64,000 nt of DNA from Alphaproteobacteria bacterium (GCA_028706255.1 JAQWBS010000002.1:62001-126000); one strand, 5' to 3'. Shown: positions 17,942-26,389, counted from the stretch's first letter. A program made the numbers and translations. Notes: generated from the sequence alone by a model not told the origin.

Positions 17942-17973
17942 AAAGCCCTAAGATAAAAAAAACTTGGGGCTTT
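17942..17973 (+). terminator. Hairpin after the zinc-ribbon gene
   Basis: AAAGCCCTAAG pairs with CTTGGGGCTTT over 11 bp with one wobble. The T-rich tail begins about 18 nt later, so it is an imperfect intrinsic terminator. Confidence 0.5.
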
Positions 17974-17995
17974 GAAACTATGCTATTCTGTTTTT

Positions 17996-19771
17996 TTAAT
18001 TAGTGTGTGTTCTACAAAATACCTGACATTTTAGAGGTTGAGGGGCTAATATCACATTTTTATTGTTTTTTGCCAGGTTGTATTCTTGGCACTTACAATA
18101 TTTTTTCTTTTGCAAAGTTGTTTTACAATTAGCAAATTTATCACAACTAGTTGTATCTTTTTTAGTTTCTTTATTTTTTTTCTTAGGTTTTTTATTTTCT
18201 ATTTTTATGGGATTGTTTTGTTTTTGAGTTTGAATATTACATTCTCTTTCTTTACCTTGTTCATCGAAGCAAACCAAATCCTTTAATTGCCAGTATATAT
18301 TTCTTTTTTCTTCATACAAATCATTATCATGTAACTTAGACATTTCATCTAAATAATCTAAAGTTGTCATCCCTTTATGGTCTTTAGCACTATAATTAAA
18401 TTTTTTCTTTAGTATCATATTTATAAAATATACGGCTTGTTTTTTTATTTGCTTATCATCTATTTTAGATCCAACGTATAAGCCGATATAGTTATTAAAA
18501 GCTCTACTACGAAGATATTTTACTAAATAAAGCAATAAAGTATCTTCTTCTGGGTTTATTTTTGCATCAAAATTAATATTTTCTTGTAATGCTAATTCAA
18601 ATAATTTTTTATCAAATTTATTTACAATGTTAAAGATTATAGAATAACCATTTTTGTCTTTTTCATTAATATCGGCACCAGCGTCTAATAATATTTTGAT
18701 TAATTCTTTATTTCCTTTTTCTGATGCAACAATAAGGGCTGTATCTCCATTTTTATTTTTACTATTAACATCAGCCCCTCTTTTTATAAGTAGCCTCACT
18801 ACATCTAAATTATCATTATGTGCAGATGCTTGGATTAAGGCATCATTTAATTCATCAATTTTTACTCCTTTGTTAAGGATGAATTTTACTACGTCAATAT
18901 TTTTATTCCAAGCAGCCCACGGTAATGAACATTTTTTTGCTCCATTATCTAATAAAACTTGGATAATTGCTGGATTTTTTGTAAACATACACGCACTTTC
19001 AACCTGACTATCATTGGTTAACGCTCCTTGTTTTATTAAAAATTTAACTAATTCAGGATTGTTACTATCAGAAGCCGCATAAGTTAAAGCAGTATCTCCG
19101 TTGCTATCTTTTGAGTTAATGTTAATACCCATATCTAATAAAAATTTTATAATTTCAAAATTTTTATCAAGATTGCAAGCTCTCATTAACAAGGTGTCTC
19201 CTAAAACATAATCTCGTTTATTGAAATCAATTCCTAAAAGTTTTAAGATCTTAAGCTCAGTTAATGTTATGTATTTCAAACCATTATATGAATATAAGTT
19301 ATTATAATTCCATATTAATTTTGCGCATCCCGTAAATATTATTAATAAAATAATTATTGGATATAAAATTTTGTGTTTATTACGACGCAAATTAGTTTTA
19401 TTATTTTTTTCTTTATTATTGCTTTTAAGATCTTTTTTTGTATCCAATACTTTAATATTCTTTTTTGCAAGGAATACCCACAATACAAAGATTGAGAATC
19501 TATAAAAAATATTTTCAATTTGAAAAGAATAAGTATAACTTATTTCTTCAAGCAAAAATTCTAAAGCGGTTGAAATAACAAATCCTAAACAGATTACAGA
19601 ACTCCAAAATTTTTTATCATCACTGATTTTTCTAGAAATAAAAAATGCAGGAATGAAAATACAAGGGTCACAGAAATAAGCAATTAACTTCATTCCTATG
19701 TTAATATTCATAGAGAAGAAGAATGTAAAAAAAGTAAGCAATATAATACATTTAAATATTCTATTATTCAT
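17996..19771 (-). CDS. Membrane-anchored ankyrin-repeat protein
   Basis: The 591-residue product has about five hydrophobic segments in residues 6-150 (e.g. CIILLTFFTFFF, WSSVICLGFVIS, IIILLIIFTG), then six to seven ankyrin repeats at about 180-400. Good repeat consensus is seen in NGDTALTYAASDSNNPELV, KNGDTALIVASEKGNKELI and KNLLDAGADIN-like turns. The tail is Lys-rich and ends in a cysteine-rich segment (CDKFANCKTTLQKKKYCKC). Ankyrin repeats bind proteins, and in host-associated bacteria often eukaryotic ones. The start overlaps the upstream PLD-family gene by 4 bp, so the two are cotranscribed and likely act together. Base composition is more AT-rich than the neighbouring core genes. Role unknown. 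Confidence 0.85.
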   Translation of the reverse strand: MNNRIFKCIILLTFFTFFFSMNINIGMKLIAYFCDPCIFIPAFFISRKISDDKKFWSSVICLGFVISTALEFLLEEISYTYSFQIENIFYRFSIFVLWVFLAKKNIKVLDTKKDLKSNNKEKNNKTNLRRNKHKILYPIIILLIIFTGCAKLIWNYNNLYSYNGLKYITLTELKILKLLGIDFNKRDYVLGDTLLMRACNLDKNFEIIKFLLDMGININSKDSNGDTALTYAASDSNNPELVKFLIKQGALTNDSQVESACMFTKNPAIIQVLLDNGAKKCSLPWAAWNKNIDVVKFILNKGVKIDELNDALIQASAHNDNLDVVRLLIKRGADVNSKNKNGDTALIVASEKGNKELIKILLDAGADINEKDKNGYSIIFNIVNKFDKKLFELALQENINFDAKINPEEDTLLLYLVKYLRSRAFNNYIGLYVGSKIDDKQIKKQAVYFINMILKKKFNYSAKDHKGMTTLDYLDEMSKLHDNDLYEEKRNIYWQLKDLVCFDEQGKERECNIQTQKQNNPIKIENKKPKKKNKETKKDTTSCDKFANCKTTLQKKKYCKCQEYNLAKNNKNVILAPQPLKCQVFCRTHTN

Positions 19772-20307
19772 CTTGTTATTTCCTTGTCTTTAAACCATTT
19801 TTCAGAATTTGTTTTTGTATTCATTCTCCAAAGTTGTTCAAAACGAGCCACATATCTATTAATAGCATTATAATTTTTTTCTAAAAACAAACAATTTTCA
19901 CTATTCTTATCACTAGCTGGGTTCGTCCAATTAAAAGAACCTGTCGAAACAATCTTTTTATCATAAATAGCAAACTTATTATGCTCTATTTTATATTTGC
20001 TATTCACTCGTATGTTAACACCATACTCATATAAATCAATGACTTTTGATGATTTTGAAGATGCTTGCAATCTATCTGTTAATATTCTTAATTTTACTCC
20101 TCTGTTATGTGCATTCTTTAGTGCTTCCACAATTTTATCATTGTTTATAGAATATACTGCAACATCAATAGTTTCTTTTGAGTCATCAATAAAACCTACT
20201 ATTGTTTCTTCACATTGTTTTGAAGGAGTAAACTTAACATCAATCCCTGCAAAACAAGGAAAGCATATAAAAATTAGCAATACAATAACAAATAAAACCT
20301 TTTTCAT
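19768..20307 (-). CDS. Secreted phospholipase D-family (Nuc-type) endonuclease
   Basis: A 179-residue protein with a signal peptide (residues 1-20, ending CFPCFAG) and one HKD motif: H109-x-K111-x4-D116 in EHNKFAIYDKK, followed by GSFNWT and the Glu in NSENCLF. One HKD per chain and this size fit the Nuc/PLD nuclease branch, which forms a dimeric active site and cleaves DNA or RNA outside the cytoplasm; a lipase activity is also possible within the superfamily. It precedes the ankyrin gene with a 4-bp start/stop overlap. Secretion together with an ankyrin partner in an island makes a role in competition or host contact plausible, as inference. Confidence 0.88.
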   Translation of the reverse strand: MKKVLFVIVLLIFICFPCFAGIDVKFTPSKQCEETIVGFIDDSKETIDVAVYSINNDKIVEALKNAHNRGVKLRILTDRLQASSKSSKVIDLYEYGVNIRVNSKYKIEHNKFAIYDKKIVSTGSFNWTNPASDKNSENCLFLEKNYNAINRYVARFEQLWRMNTKTNSEKWFKDKEITR

Positions 20308-20359
20308 ATTTGCAATTATTGCTAAATAAAATTATTTGTCAAGATATTTTGTTCTATAA

Positions 20360-20842
20360 ATGTTCTTTGCAAGCAGTTTATTGAGAGGATGTTGTGGAAT
20401 ATGGAAATCTTATATTGGAAGAAGTATATTAAATGCAGAAAACGATTATCACAAAAAAGAAGTGCGTAGTCTAAATCTACAATATGAGAAAAATCAAGAG
20501 CGAATTAAAAAGTTTTTATTGTTGTTTGCCGAAGAAAAAATAACCCAAGAAGAATACAATATGGCAACTGATAGTCTGAAATCAAAACAAAGAGAAATAG
20601 AAGAAACAATATCTGCCCATAAAGTTGGAGATGAAAAATTTATATTTTCTATCAAAACGGTTATATCAATGATGAAAAATGCTCTTGAAAACTTCAAAAG
20701 TTCGAAAGTTGAGGAAAAAAGAGAAATTATTAACTTGCTACTTTCGAACTTGTCTTTGAATGACGGAAAGTTAAGCTATACAACAAAAAAACCGTTTGAT
20801 AAGCTATCAAACAGTCTTAATGTATCAAATGGTGCCGACTGA
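20360..20842 (+). pseudogene. C-terminal remnant of a large serine recombinase
   Basis: The 160-residue ORF opens right after a stop and lacks the catalytic resolvase domain and zinc ribbon. From about residue 27 it matches the C-terminal coiled coil of large serine recombinases: ENDYHKKEVRSLNLQYEKN, FAEEKITQEEYN, VEEKREIINLLLSNLSLND and the typical GKLSYTTKKPFDKL end. Its last codons and stop (NGAD-stop) read antisense through the 3' end of tRNA-Thr(TGT), so a recombinase gene formerly reached the tRNA attachment site. The first about 25 residues look like unrelated junk. Real decay rather than a functional gene. Confidence 0.8.
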
Positions 20843-20905
20843 GAGACTCGAACTCCCGACCCACTGATTACAAATCAGTAGCTCTACCAACTGAGCTAAG
20901 TCGGC
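20830..20905 (-). tRNA. tRNA-Thr(TGT)
   Basis: Cloverleaf with acceptor GCCGACT/AGTCGGC, D-stem GCTC/GAGC, anticodon stem ACTGA/TCAGT with loop TTTGTAA, T-stem GGGAG/CTCTC with loop TTCGAGT. Anticodon TGT. CCA is encoded. The serine-recombinase remnant ends inside its 3' terminus, marking it as an integration site. Confidence 0.97.
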
Positions 20906-21049
20906 TCTGATGGATAGGTTTATATCTAAAACTTTTTTCCTTGTCAACACAAAAAAATGTATTTTTTTAAAAATTTATATTTTATCTAAAATAAACTCTA
21001 TTTTAATTTTCCTAAGTGATGATGGGAAATTATTAGAGAGGAAAATTAA

Positions 21050-21832
21050 ATGAGAAAATATGGGGCGAAGTTTTGGTCTAAAAACATTCTTAACACACCG
21101 GAAATTATTGAAGAAATTTCAATTAAAACCAAAGAAGGTATTTTTGATTTTGTTGAAATTTTTGCTTTCAATAACACTTTTGATGATACAGCAAAAAAGC
21201 TACATAGTCTTTTCAAAGATGTTCATGTCAACATCCACGCCTCTCATGGAACATTTGATTTTAATCCCTCTCTTAAGCAAGCCTTTCAAGAAAATCTCAA
21301 GCAATTTAACGAAGCTCAAAAATTTGCAGATTTATTTCATTCTGAAGTCATCGTGACTCACCCTGGCTTTGATGACTCTGAAAATGCTTTAGAAGAGACT
21401 ATCCGACAATTTAATCTCTTTAATGACAAACGATTAACCGTTGAAAACCTACCCAGACATTCCTTTTATGATAATCATCTAACAACTTTTCAAGGCTCAA
21501 CCCCAGAAGAAATTTCACAAATTATGCGTGAAACAAACTGTAATTTTTGCTTAGACTTTTCTCATGCAATTTGTGCAGCAAATTCTCTTAAAGCCAAGCC
21601 TTTTGATTTTTTATCAGCTTTTGCAAATTACGCTCCAGATGTTTACCACATTTGCGACGGAACATTTGACAAAGAAGAGGACGAGCATCTTCACATTGGA
21701 AAAGGTGACTATCCGCTCAAGAAAATTGTGGAAGAATTTTCTGCACAAGATGCGATGCTAACTTTAGAAACAGGTAAATACCCTTCTGCGATTGACTGGG
21801 AAGAAGATGTCAGGAAATTAAGAGGCTTATAA
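21050..21832 (+). CDS. Sugar phosphate isomerase/epimerase-like TIM-barrel protein
   Basis: A 260-residue protein with an AGAGGAAA ribosome site. The pattern of strands and metal-ligand residues fits the xylose isomerase-like TIM barrel (AP endonuclease 2 superfamily): FDFVEIFAFN, VHVNIHASHGTFDFNP, SEVIVTHPGFDDS, RLTVENLPRH (metal Glu), CNFCLDFSHAICA (Asp/His), VYHICDGTF (His/Asp) and MLTLETGK (Glu). Members isomerise sugars or nick abasic DNA; the presence of all ligands indicates an active metalloenzyme. The substrate is unknown. Its last bases overlap the convergent membrane-protein gene by 6 bp. Confidence 0.82.
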   Translation: MRKYGAKFWSKNILNTPEIIEEISIKTKEGIFDFVEIFAFNNTFDDTAKKLHSLFKDVHVNIHASHGTFDFNPSLKQAFQENLKQFNEAQKFADLFHSEVIVTHPGFDDSENALEETIRQFNLFNDKRLTVENLPRHSFYDNHLTTFQGSTPEEISQIMRETNCNFCLDFSHAICAANSLKAKPFDFLSAFANYAPDVYHICDGTFDKEEDEHLHIGKGDYPLKKIVEEFSAQDAMLTLETGKYPSAIDWEEDVRKLRGL

Positions 21833-22168
21833 GAATTTTGGCAAAACAGCCCCTTGAAAAGAAAACAGCCCCAAAACAAGAAGACAATAAATCAGCAACC
21901 AACCAAGACTAATTAAGATAATTTCAATTTTTCTTGAACTTCTATTTCCAATTTCAAAAAACTTTCCAAATTGTCTCACTCCGACATAGAGGTATAAAAT
22001 AAAAACAAGCCCTGCCCATATATAGAAAAGAGGCTCATTGGTCATTTCAAATTTATCCACTTTACGATAGTAATAAATTCCAAAAAGCTGGAGACCATAG
22101 AAACACAACCAAAAACTTATGAAAGTGAATGTGATAGAATGACGTATGAACTTTATTATCTTTTTCAT
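21827..22168 (-). CDS. Small inner-membrane protein downstream of ftsI
   Basis: The 113-residue product has three hydrophobic helices (about residues 13-31, 46-62 and 85-106) and no recognised motif; an AAGGAG ribosome site precedes the ATG. It is 21 bp behind ftsI on the same strand, so it is the last gene of this cell-division transcript. In most Alphaproteobacteria murE would follow ftsI; here a short unknown membrane protein does instead. Confidence 0.65.
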   Translation of the reverse strand: MKKIIKFIRHSITFTFISFWLCFYGLQLFGIYYYRKVDKFEMTNEPLFYIWAGLVFILYLYVGVRQFGKFFEIGNRSSRKIEIILISLGWLLIYCLLVLGLFSFQGAVLPKFL

Positions 22169-22189
22169 CGTAAATTCTCCTTTTAGTCC

Positions 22190-23941
22190 TTAATAACTCG
22201 CTTCAATTATCCTCGTTTTACGAAGCTCGTCTAAGTCATAATTGGCTTTAATGTTCAACTGTGGCGCAATTGCAGAAATAATTTCCTTCGTTACTGGAAC
22301 AGTGTTCCAACCAGAAGTCACAAAACCCCAAGTTTCCTTAAGCGGTTGTGGTTCGTCCAACATAACATATAAAGCATATTTGGGGTTAGAGGCAGGGAAT
22401 GTTGAAACAAATGTAGTCATTACTTTCTTATCAACATATTTTCCATTAAGCAGTTTGTTTGCAGTTCCAGTTTTGCCAGCAACTTCATAACCCAGAATAT
22501 TTGCTCCCTTGCCTGAACCATCAATGACAACATTTCTCAAAAGTTGACGCATATTCTTTGAGGTTGTTTTAGATACAACACGATAGCCATTTTCTTCATG
22601 TTCTTTCTTCACAATTGAGGGATAATTATAAATGCCATCATTCATAATTGAAGAAAAAGCTGTGATGATGTGAAGCGGCGTAACCGAAATTCCATAACCA
22701 TATGAAACGGTTGCCATGGTTTCTTCTTTCCAATTTTGTGGAACCATTGGCATTGCCTTTTCAGCAACATCAATGTTCAGAGAATCGAAAAAGCCAAGTT
22801 TTTGCATAAATTTCTTTTGTTCATTACGTCCAACTTTTTGAACCATTAAAACAGAGCCAATATTTGATGAGTGCACCAAAATTTCTTGAACGGAAAGCCA
22901 GCGATTTTCCCCGCGATAGTCTTTAATGATTGTGTTGCGATGAATTCTTACGGGTTTAGTCGCATCAAATTTATCAGACATTTTAATCTTGCCACTATCC
23001 AAGCCTAAAGCCGTGTTAAATACTTTAAAAACAGACCCTGGCTCATAGACTCCTTTAGTCGCAAAATTGAAATTTTCTTTAGCATCTGGGGAAATATTTT
23101 TGTTTGGGTCAAAGTCAGGTAAGGAAATCATAGAGATAATTTCAGCAGTCTTCACATCCATCAAAATAGCAACACCGCCCTTTGCCTTAAACTTCTTCAC
23201 GCCTTTAATCAGCTCTTCACGAATGGTATATTGCACCCCTGCGTCAATGGTCAATTGCAGTGGAATGTCAGACTGAGTCAATCGTTCATCAAGTTCTTTT
23301 TCAACCCCTGAAATGCCCTCGTTATCAACGTTTGTCTTACCAATTACATGGGCAAACAATGCCTCATGCGGATAAATTCTCTTTTCACCATTTTCAAAAT
23401 CTAACCCTGGAATCCCCAAATTATTAATTTGAAGCTGTTGTGATGGGGTTAAGTTTCTTTTCAAATAAACAAACGTTGAATTACTTTTAAATTTTTTCAC
23501 TAAATCTTGTTGATTGAGTTCAGGGATGACTTTGCTGACTACTCTTGCTGCATTTTCAACATCTATCATTTTCTTAGGGTTTGCAAAAAGATTAACAGTT
23601 GGCAAAGAAGTGGCAATAATGCTGCCGTTTCTGTCAATGATGTCTGCTCGCTTGATTGGGTTTTTGAAAACTGTTTGAACTGATTCCAAAGAAGCTTTTT
23701 CATAGCTCCCATTTTTTCCCAAATTAGTCATTACACAAAGATTAAAGGTGCGAACGAGGATAATGCCAAAAAAAGCAACAAAAGAAATCATTGCAATAGC
23801 CAATCGCATTTTGCAAACACTCAAGCTATCTCTTTCAAACCCTTGTGTTTTGAAAGCGCTATTTTTATTTATCTTGATTTCTTGTCCTAAAAAATATGAA
23901 GTTTCTCTTCTATTTTTTTTAGGAAATAAATTTCCCAGCAT
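22190..23941 (-). CDS. ftsI: Peptidoglycan transpeptidase FtsI (PBP3)
   Basis: 583 residues, the normal class B PBP length. One N-terminal membrane helix (about residues 47-67), the pedestal domain with NPIKRADIIDRNGSIIATS, then the transpeptidase with the active serine in EPGSVFKVF (S-x-x-K), HSSNIGSV (S-x-N) and VAGKTGTANK (K-T-G). FtsI crosslinks septal peptidoglycan with FtsW. It follows ftsL in the expected dcw order. Confidence 0.96.
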   Translation of the reverse strand: MLGNLFPKKNRRETSYFLGQEIKINKNSAFKTQGFERDSLSVCKMRLAIAMISFVAFFGIILVRTFNLCVMTNLGKNGSYEKASLESVQTVFKNPIKRADIIDRNGSIIATSLPTVNLFANPKKMIDVENAARVVSKVIPELNQQDLVKKFKSNSTFVYLKRNLTPSQQLQINNLGIPGLDFENGEKRIYPHEALFAHVIGKTNVDNEGISGVEKELDERLTQSDIPLQLTIDAGVQYTIREELIKGVKKFKAKGGVAILMDVKTAEIISMISLPDFDPNKNISPDAKENFNFATKGVYEPGSVFKVFNTALGLDSGKIKMSDKFDATKPVRIHRNTIIKDYRGENRWLSVQEILVHSSNIGSVLMVQKVGRNEQKKFMQKLGFFDSLNIDVAEKAMPMVPQNWKEETMATVSYGYGISVTPLHIITAFSSIMNDGIYNYPSIVKKEHEENGYRVVSKTTSKNMRQLLRNVVIDGSGKGANILGYEVAGKTGTANKLLNGKYVDKKVMTTFVSTFPASNPKYALYVMLDEPQPLKETWGFVTSGWNTVPVTKEIISAIAPQLNIKANYDLDELRKTRIIEASY

Positions 23942-23958
23942 TAAGAATTCCCAAAAGG

Positions 23959-24342
23959 CTATTGAACATTAACTAAAATTTTTAAATTTTTGTTCTTCTC
24001 TGCAAAATTACCAATATTTTTTTGAGCAATCATTCTTCGATTAGAATCGAAGTTTTCATATTCAAATGGTAACGCAGAATAGTTAATAATTTGTTCAGCC
24101 TTCACAGGATTTAAGGAGATATGTTTTTCGGCAAGTTTACGTAAACGAGATGGAGAGTTCAAATGGCTCCATTCAGCTTTTAAGACGTGAATGGATTTGA
24201 TGTCATTTTGAATGTCCGTATTAATTCGGCTCAATTCTTTTTCTAAAGCTTGAACCTGATTTTTAAGAATAAATGTTCCAAAGGCAACTAAGCAGACCAA
24301 GGTCATGCAGAGTCCTAATTTTGCTGTTTTTGTTCCATTCAT
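23959..24342 (-). CDS. ftsL: Cell-division protein FtsL
   Basis: The start at 24342 (MNGTKTAKLG) has an AGGAAGGA ribosome site; an earlier in-frame ATG inside rsmH does not. The 127-residue protein has a short cytoplasmic tail, one membrane helix (about residues 7-27) and a coiled coil (NQVQALEKELSRINTDIQND, HVLKAEWSHLNSP), the FtsL layout that links FtsB to FtsWI. The family diverges fast, so the assignment rests on topology and on the position between rsmH and ftsI. The C-terminal tail is longer than in E. coli. Confidence 0.85.
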   Translation of the reverse strand: MNGTKTAKLGLCMTLVCLVAFGTFILKNQVQALEKELSRINTDIQNDIKSIHVLKAEWSHLNSPSRLRKLAEKHISLNPVKAEQIINYSALPFEYENFDSNRRMIAQKNIGNFAEKNKNLKILVNVQ

Positions 24343-24367
24343 CTCGCGTATCCTTCCTAGATTAGCG

Positions 24368-25279
24368 TTAAATTTTTGTTGCAAAACGAAGTTTGGCAGA
24401 ACGTGCACGACGGTTGACAGCTTCTTCATCCTTACTGGGATGAATGACTTTTGAGGTCATGCTAAAATCTGCTTCAACTTCAGGCTTAACTTCCGGTAAG
24501 TATCTTGAAACATTAGGCATTCTACCGGCTTTTTCCTTAAAATAATTTTTGACAATTCTGTCTTCCAAAGAGTGGAAGGTTACAACAACCAACTTTCCAC
24601 CAGAGACAAGCTTGTCTTTTGCTGCTTCCAAGCCTCTTTCAAGTTCTCCGAGTTCGTCGTTTACGGCAATGCGAAGGGCTTGAAATGTTTTAGTTGCAGG
24701 GTCAACATCTTTTGTTTTCTTCACAACAGAGCGAACAATCTCGGCAAGCTCTGTTGTGGTTTCAATTCTTTTTGTTTTACGAAATTCAACAATCTTTGCA
24801 GCAATATGACGAGATTTTACTTCTTCACCATATTTATAGATTAAATCTGCCAATTCTTTTTCAGCAAAATCGTTCACCAAATCTGCTGCAGATGAGCCAC
24901 TGCAAGACATTCTCATATCTAATGGAGCTTCTTTTGAAAAAGAAAAACCTCTTTCAGCTTCGTCCAACTGCATAGAGGAAACACCAATATCAAACACAAA
25001 TCCGTCAACAGGTTGTGTAATAAGCTCTGAAATGCTTCCAAACTCGCCTTGAACAAATTCAAAACGATTGCCATATTTTGCCTTTAGTTCAGCAACTCTT
25101 GGCAAAACATTAGGGTCTCTATCAATGGAGATAACTTTACAATTGGCAGAATCTAAAATGGCTTGCGTATAACCACCATTTCCAAACGTGGCGTCAACAT
25201 AAGTTTTGCCTTCTTGTGGTGCAAGGCTTTCTAAAACTTCTTTTAACATAACAGGAATGTGTTTCTGTGCTTGAGACAT
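24368..25279 (-). CDS. rsmH: 16S rRNA (cytosine1402-N4)-methyltransferase RsmH
   Basis: 303 residues. N-terminal HIPVMLKEVLESL, SAM-binding YVDATFGNGGYTQAIL, VFDIGVSSMQLDEAERGFSF, and the C-terminal VTFHSLEDRIVKNYFKE are all family hallmarks. RsmH N4-methylates C1402 of 16S rRNA. One base separates it from mraZ, so the two are translated together. Confidence 0.97.
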   Translation of the reverse strand: MSQAQKHIPVMLKEVLESLAPQEGKTYVDATFGNGGYTQAILDSANCKVISIDRDPNVLPRVAELKAKYGNRFEFVQGEFGSISELITQPVDGFVFDIGVSSMQLDEAERGFSFSKEAPLDMRMSCSGSSAADLVNDFAEKELADLIYKYGEEVKSRHIAAKIVEFRKTKRIETTTELAEIVRSVVKKTKDVDPATKTFQALRIAVNDELGELERGLEAAKDKLVSGGKLVVVTFHSLEDRIVKNYFKEKAGRMPNVSRYLPEVKPEVEADFSMTSKVIHPSKDEEAVNRRARSAKLRFATKI

Positions 25280-25280
25280 C

Positions 25281-25742
25281 TTATTTTTCCCCCGTTTTTA
25301 ACGTTGGGCGATTTTTAAGCACTTCATTTCTGATTCTTTTTTCTTCTTTTTCCCAATTTTCCAAATTCCAAATTTGAAATTTCTTTCCTTTACCGACAAA
25401 AACCGCCGTATCTGTGATTTCAGCGTGTTTCATTAGCTTTTCAGTCAAAACAACACGTCCTGTGCTGTCGAACTGAAAACGCTTTGCATCTCCAAAGATG
25501 ATGCTGGTTAAGTCGTCTTGTTCTTGAGAGAAAAAATCAAGGGAAGTTTCAATATCCGTGGCAAGCTTATCTAAAAGATCTTCTGTGCAACCTTCAATGC
25601 AAGGAGAAGTAAGACTACGATAACAAACGATTTCTGTTGATAATTCTTTAACGATTGCGCGGTAATCTGCAGGCAAAGATACACGGCCTTTGGTGTCGAC
25701 CTTATTAATGACTGTATCCATAAAGAGAAACGATTTTCTCAA
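25281..25742 (-). CDS. mraZ: Transcriptional regulator MraZ
   Basis: 153 residues with two SpoVT/AbrB-like repeats: FMDTVINKVDTKGRVSLP and FQFDSTGRVVLTEKLMKHA. I chose the TTG at 25742 because AAGGGG lies 7 nt upstream and because residues RKSFLFMDTV align with the usual alphaproteobacterial N-terminus ahead of NKVDxKGR; the ATG seven codons later has no ribosome site. MraZ represses its own dcw operon by binding a row of TGGG repeats, which are present upstream. First gene of mraZ-rsmH-ftsL-ftsI. Confidence 0.95.
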   Translation of the reverse strand: MRKSFLFMDTVINKVDTKGRVSLPADYRAIVKELSTEIVCYRSLTSPCIEGCTEDLLDKLATDIETSLDFFSQEQDDLTSIIFGDAKRFQFDSTGRVVLTEKLMKHAEITDTAVFVGKGKKFQIWNLENWEKEEKRIRNEVLKNRPTLKTGEK

Positions 25743-25780
25743 TTGCCTACCCCTTGTAACATTTCTTTAACATACTTAAT

Positions 25781-25809
25781 GGTATATCATGGGAAATTGT
25801 GGGATGCAA
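25781..25809 (-). promoter_or_regulatory. mraZ promoter
   Basis: On the minus strand TTGCAT (25809-25804) and TATACC (25786-25781) are separated by exactly 17 bp. It overlaps three of the MraZ boxes, so bound MraZ would block it. Confidence 0.65.
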
Positions 25810-25824
25810 TGGGAAAATTTGGAA
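25790..25824 (+). promoter_or_regulatory. MraZ operator, TGGGA repeats
   Basis: TGGGA occurs at 25790, 25800 and 25810, and a degenerate TGGAA at 25820, each exactly 10 bp apart. Rows of TGGGN with 5-bp spacers are the known MraZ binding pattern. The row covers the promoter. Confidence 0.85.
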
Positions 25825-25943
25825 TTTAATCTAAAATACATATATTTTTAACCTAAAAACCTATATCTAGTGTCATCAAAATTAATTCCCCACTAAATAC
25901 AGCCTTTACTTTCGTAAATATTTTTTCACTTTTTTTAACAAGG

Positions 25944-25952
25944 TGTGGATAA
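25944..25952 (-). promoter_or_regulatory. Solitary consensus DnaA box
   Basis: TTATCCACA on the minus strand, a perfect 9-mer. It is alone within the mraZ/rnpB intergenic region. DnaA is known to control genes through single boxes, but a chance match cannot be excluded in AT-rich DNA. Confidence 0.3.
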
Positions 25953-26004
25953 ATCGAATCGGCGATTTTTTTATTTTTTTCTTCTCAAAAAATTTTAAAA
26001 AAAC

Positions 26005-26033
26005 TTGCTTTTATTTAAGCAAGCGGGTAATTT
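26005..26033 (+). promoter_or_regulatory. rnpB promoter
   Basis: TTGCTT and TAATTT with a 17-bp spacer end 7 bp before the RNA's 5' end inferred from pairing of its ends. An inverted repeat (CTTGCTT / AAGCAAG) lies within it. Confidence 0.6.
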
Positions 26034-26040
26034 GATTTTC

Positions 26041-26389
26041 AAGGTGGTCGGATAGCTGCGCTACGGCGAGGAAAGTCCGGACTTCATGGAAACATAATAC
26101 CGGATAACGTCCGGCTGGGGAGACCCAAGGGAAAGTGCCACAGAAAATTACCGCCGACTATATGTTTGGTAAGGTTGAAAAGGTGGGGTAAGAGCCCACC
26201 GCAAATATGGTAACATATTTGGTCAAGGTAAACCCTATTTGAAGCAAGACCAAGAACGGAAATAAAACGGGGCGTTTCCACTCCGTCCAATAGGTAGGTC
26301 GCACCGAGCCAATATGGTAACATTTGGCCCAGATGAATAGCTATCACGCTTAGCAATAAGCGTACAGAATCCGGCTTATAGACTGCCTT
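26041..26389 (+). ncRNA. rnpB: RNase P RNA, type A
   Basis: The RNA starts AAGGTGGTC and ends GACTGCCTT, which pair as helix P1. Universal core segments are present: GAGGAAAGTCCGGAC near the 5' end, CACAGAAAATTACCGC, the GGGTAAGAGCCCACCG loop and the 3' AGAATCCGGCTTATAGAC. It matures tRNA 5' ends. It has its own promoter and terminator and is not part of a coding operon. Confidence 0.96.

Noticed and set aside
24572-24844. Antisense ORFs over rsmH, mfd, fliM and obgE
   Set aside because: These run opposite to well-recognised genes and show no family features; they follow from the codon use of the true strand.
25944-25952. Replication origin suggested by a perfect DnaA box next to AT-rich DNA
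   Set aside because: Only one box was seen, and neither dnaA, dnaN nor hemE-type origin neighbours are present.
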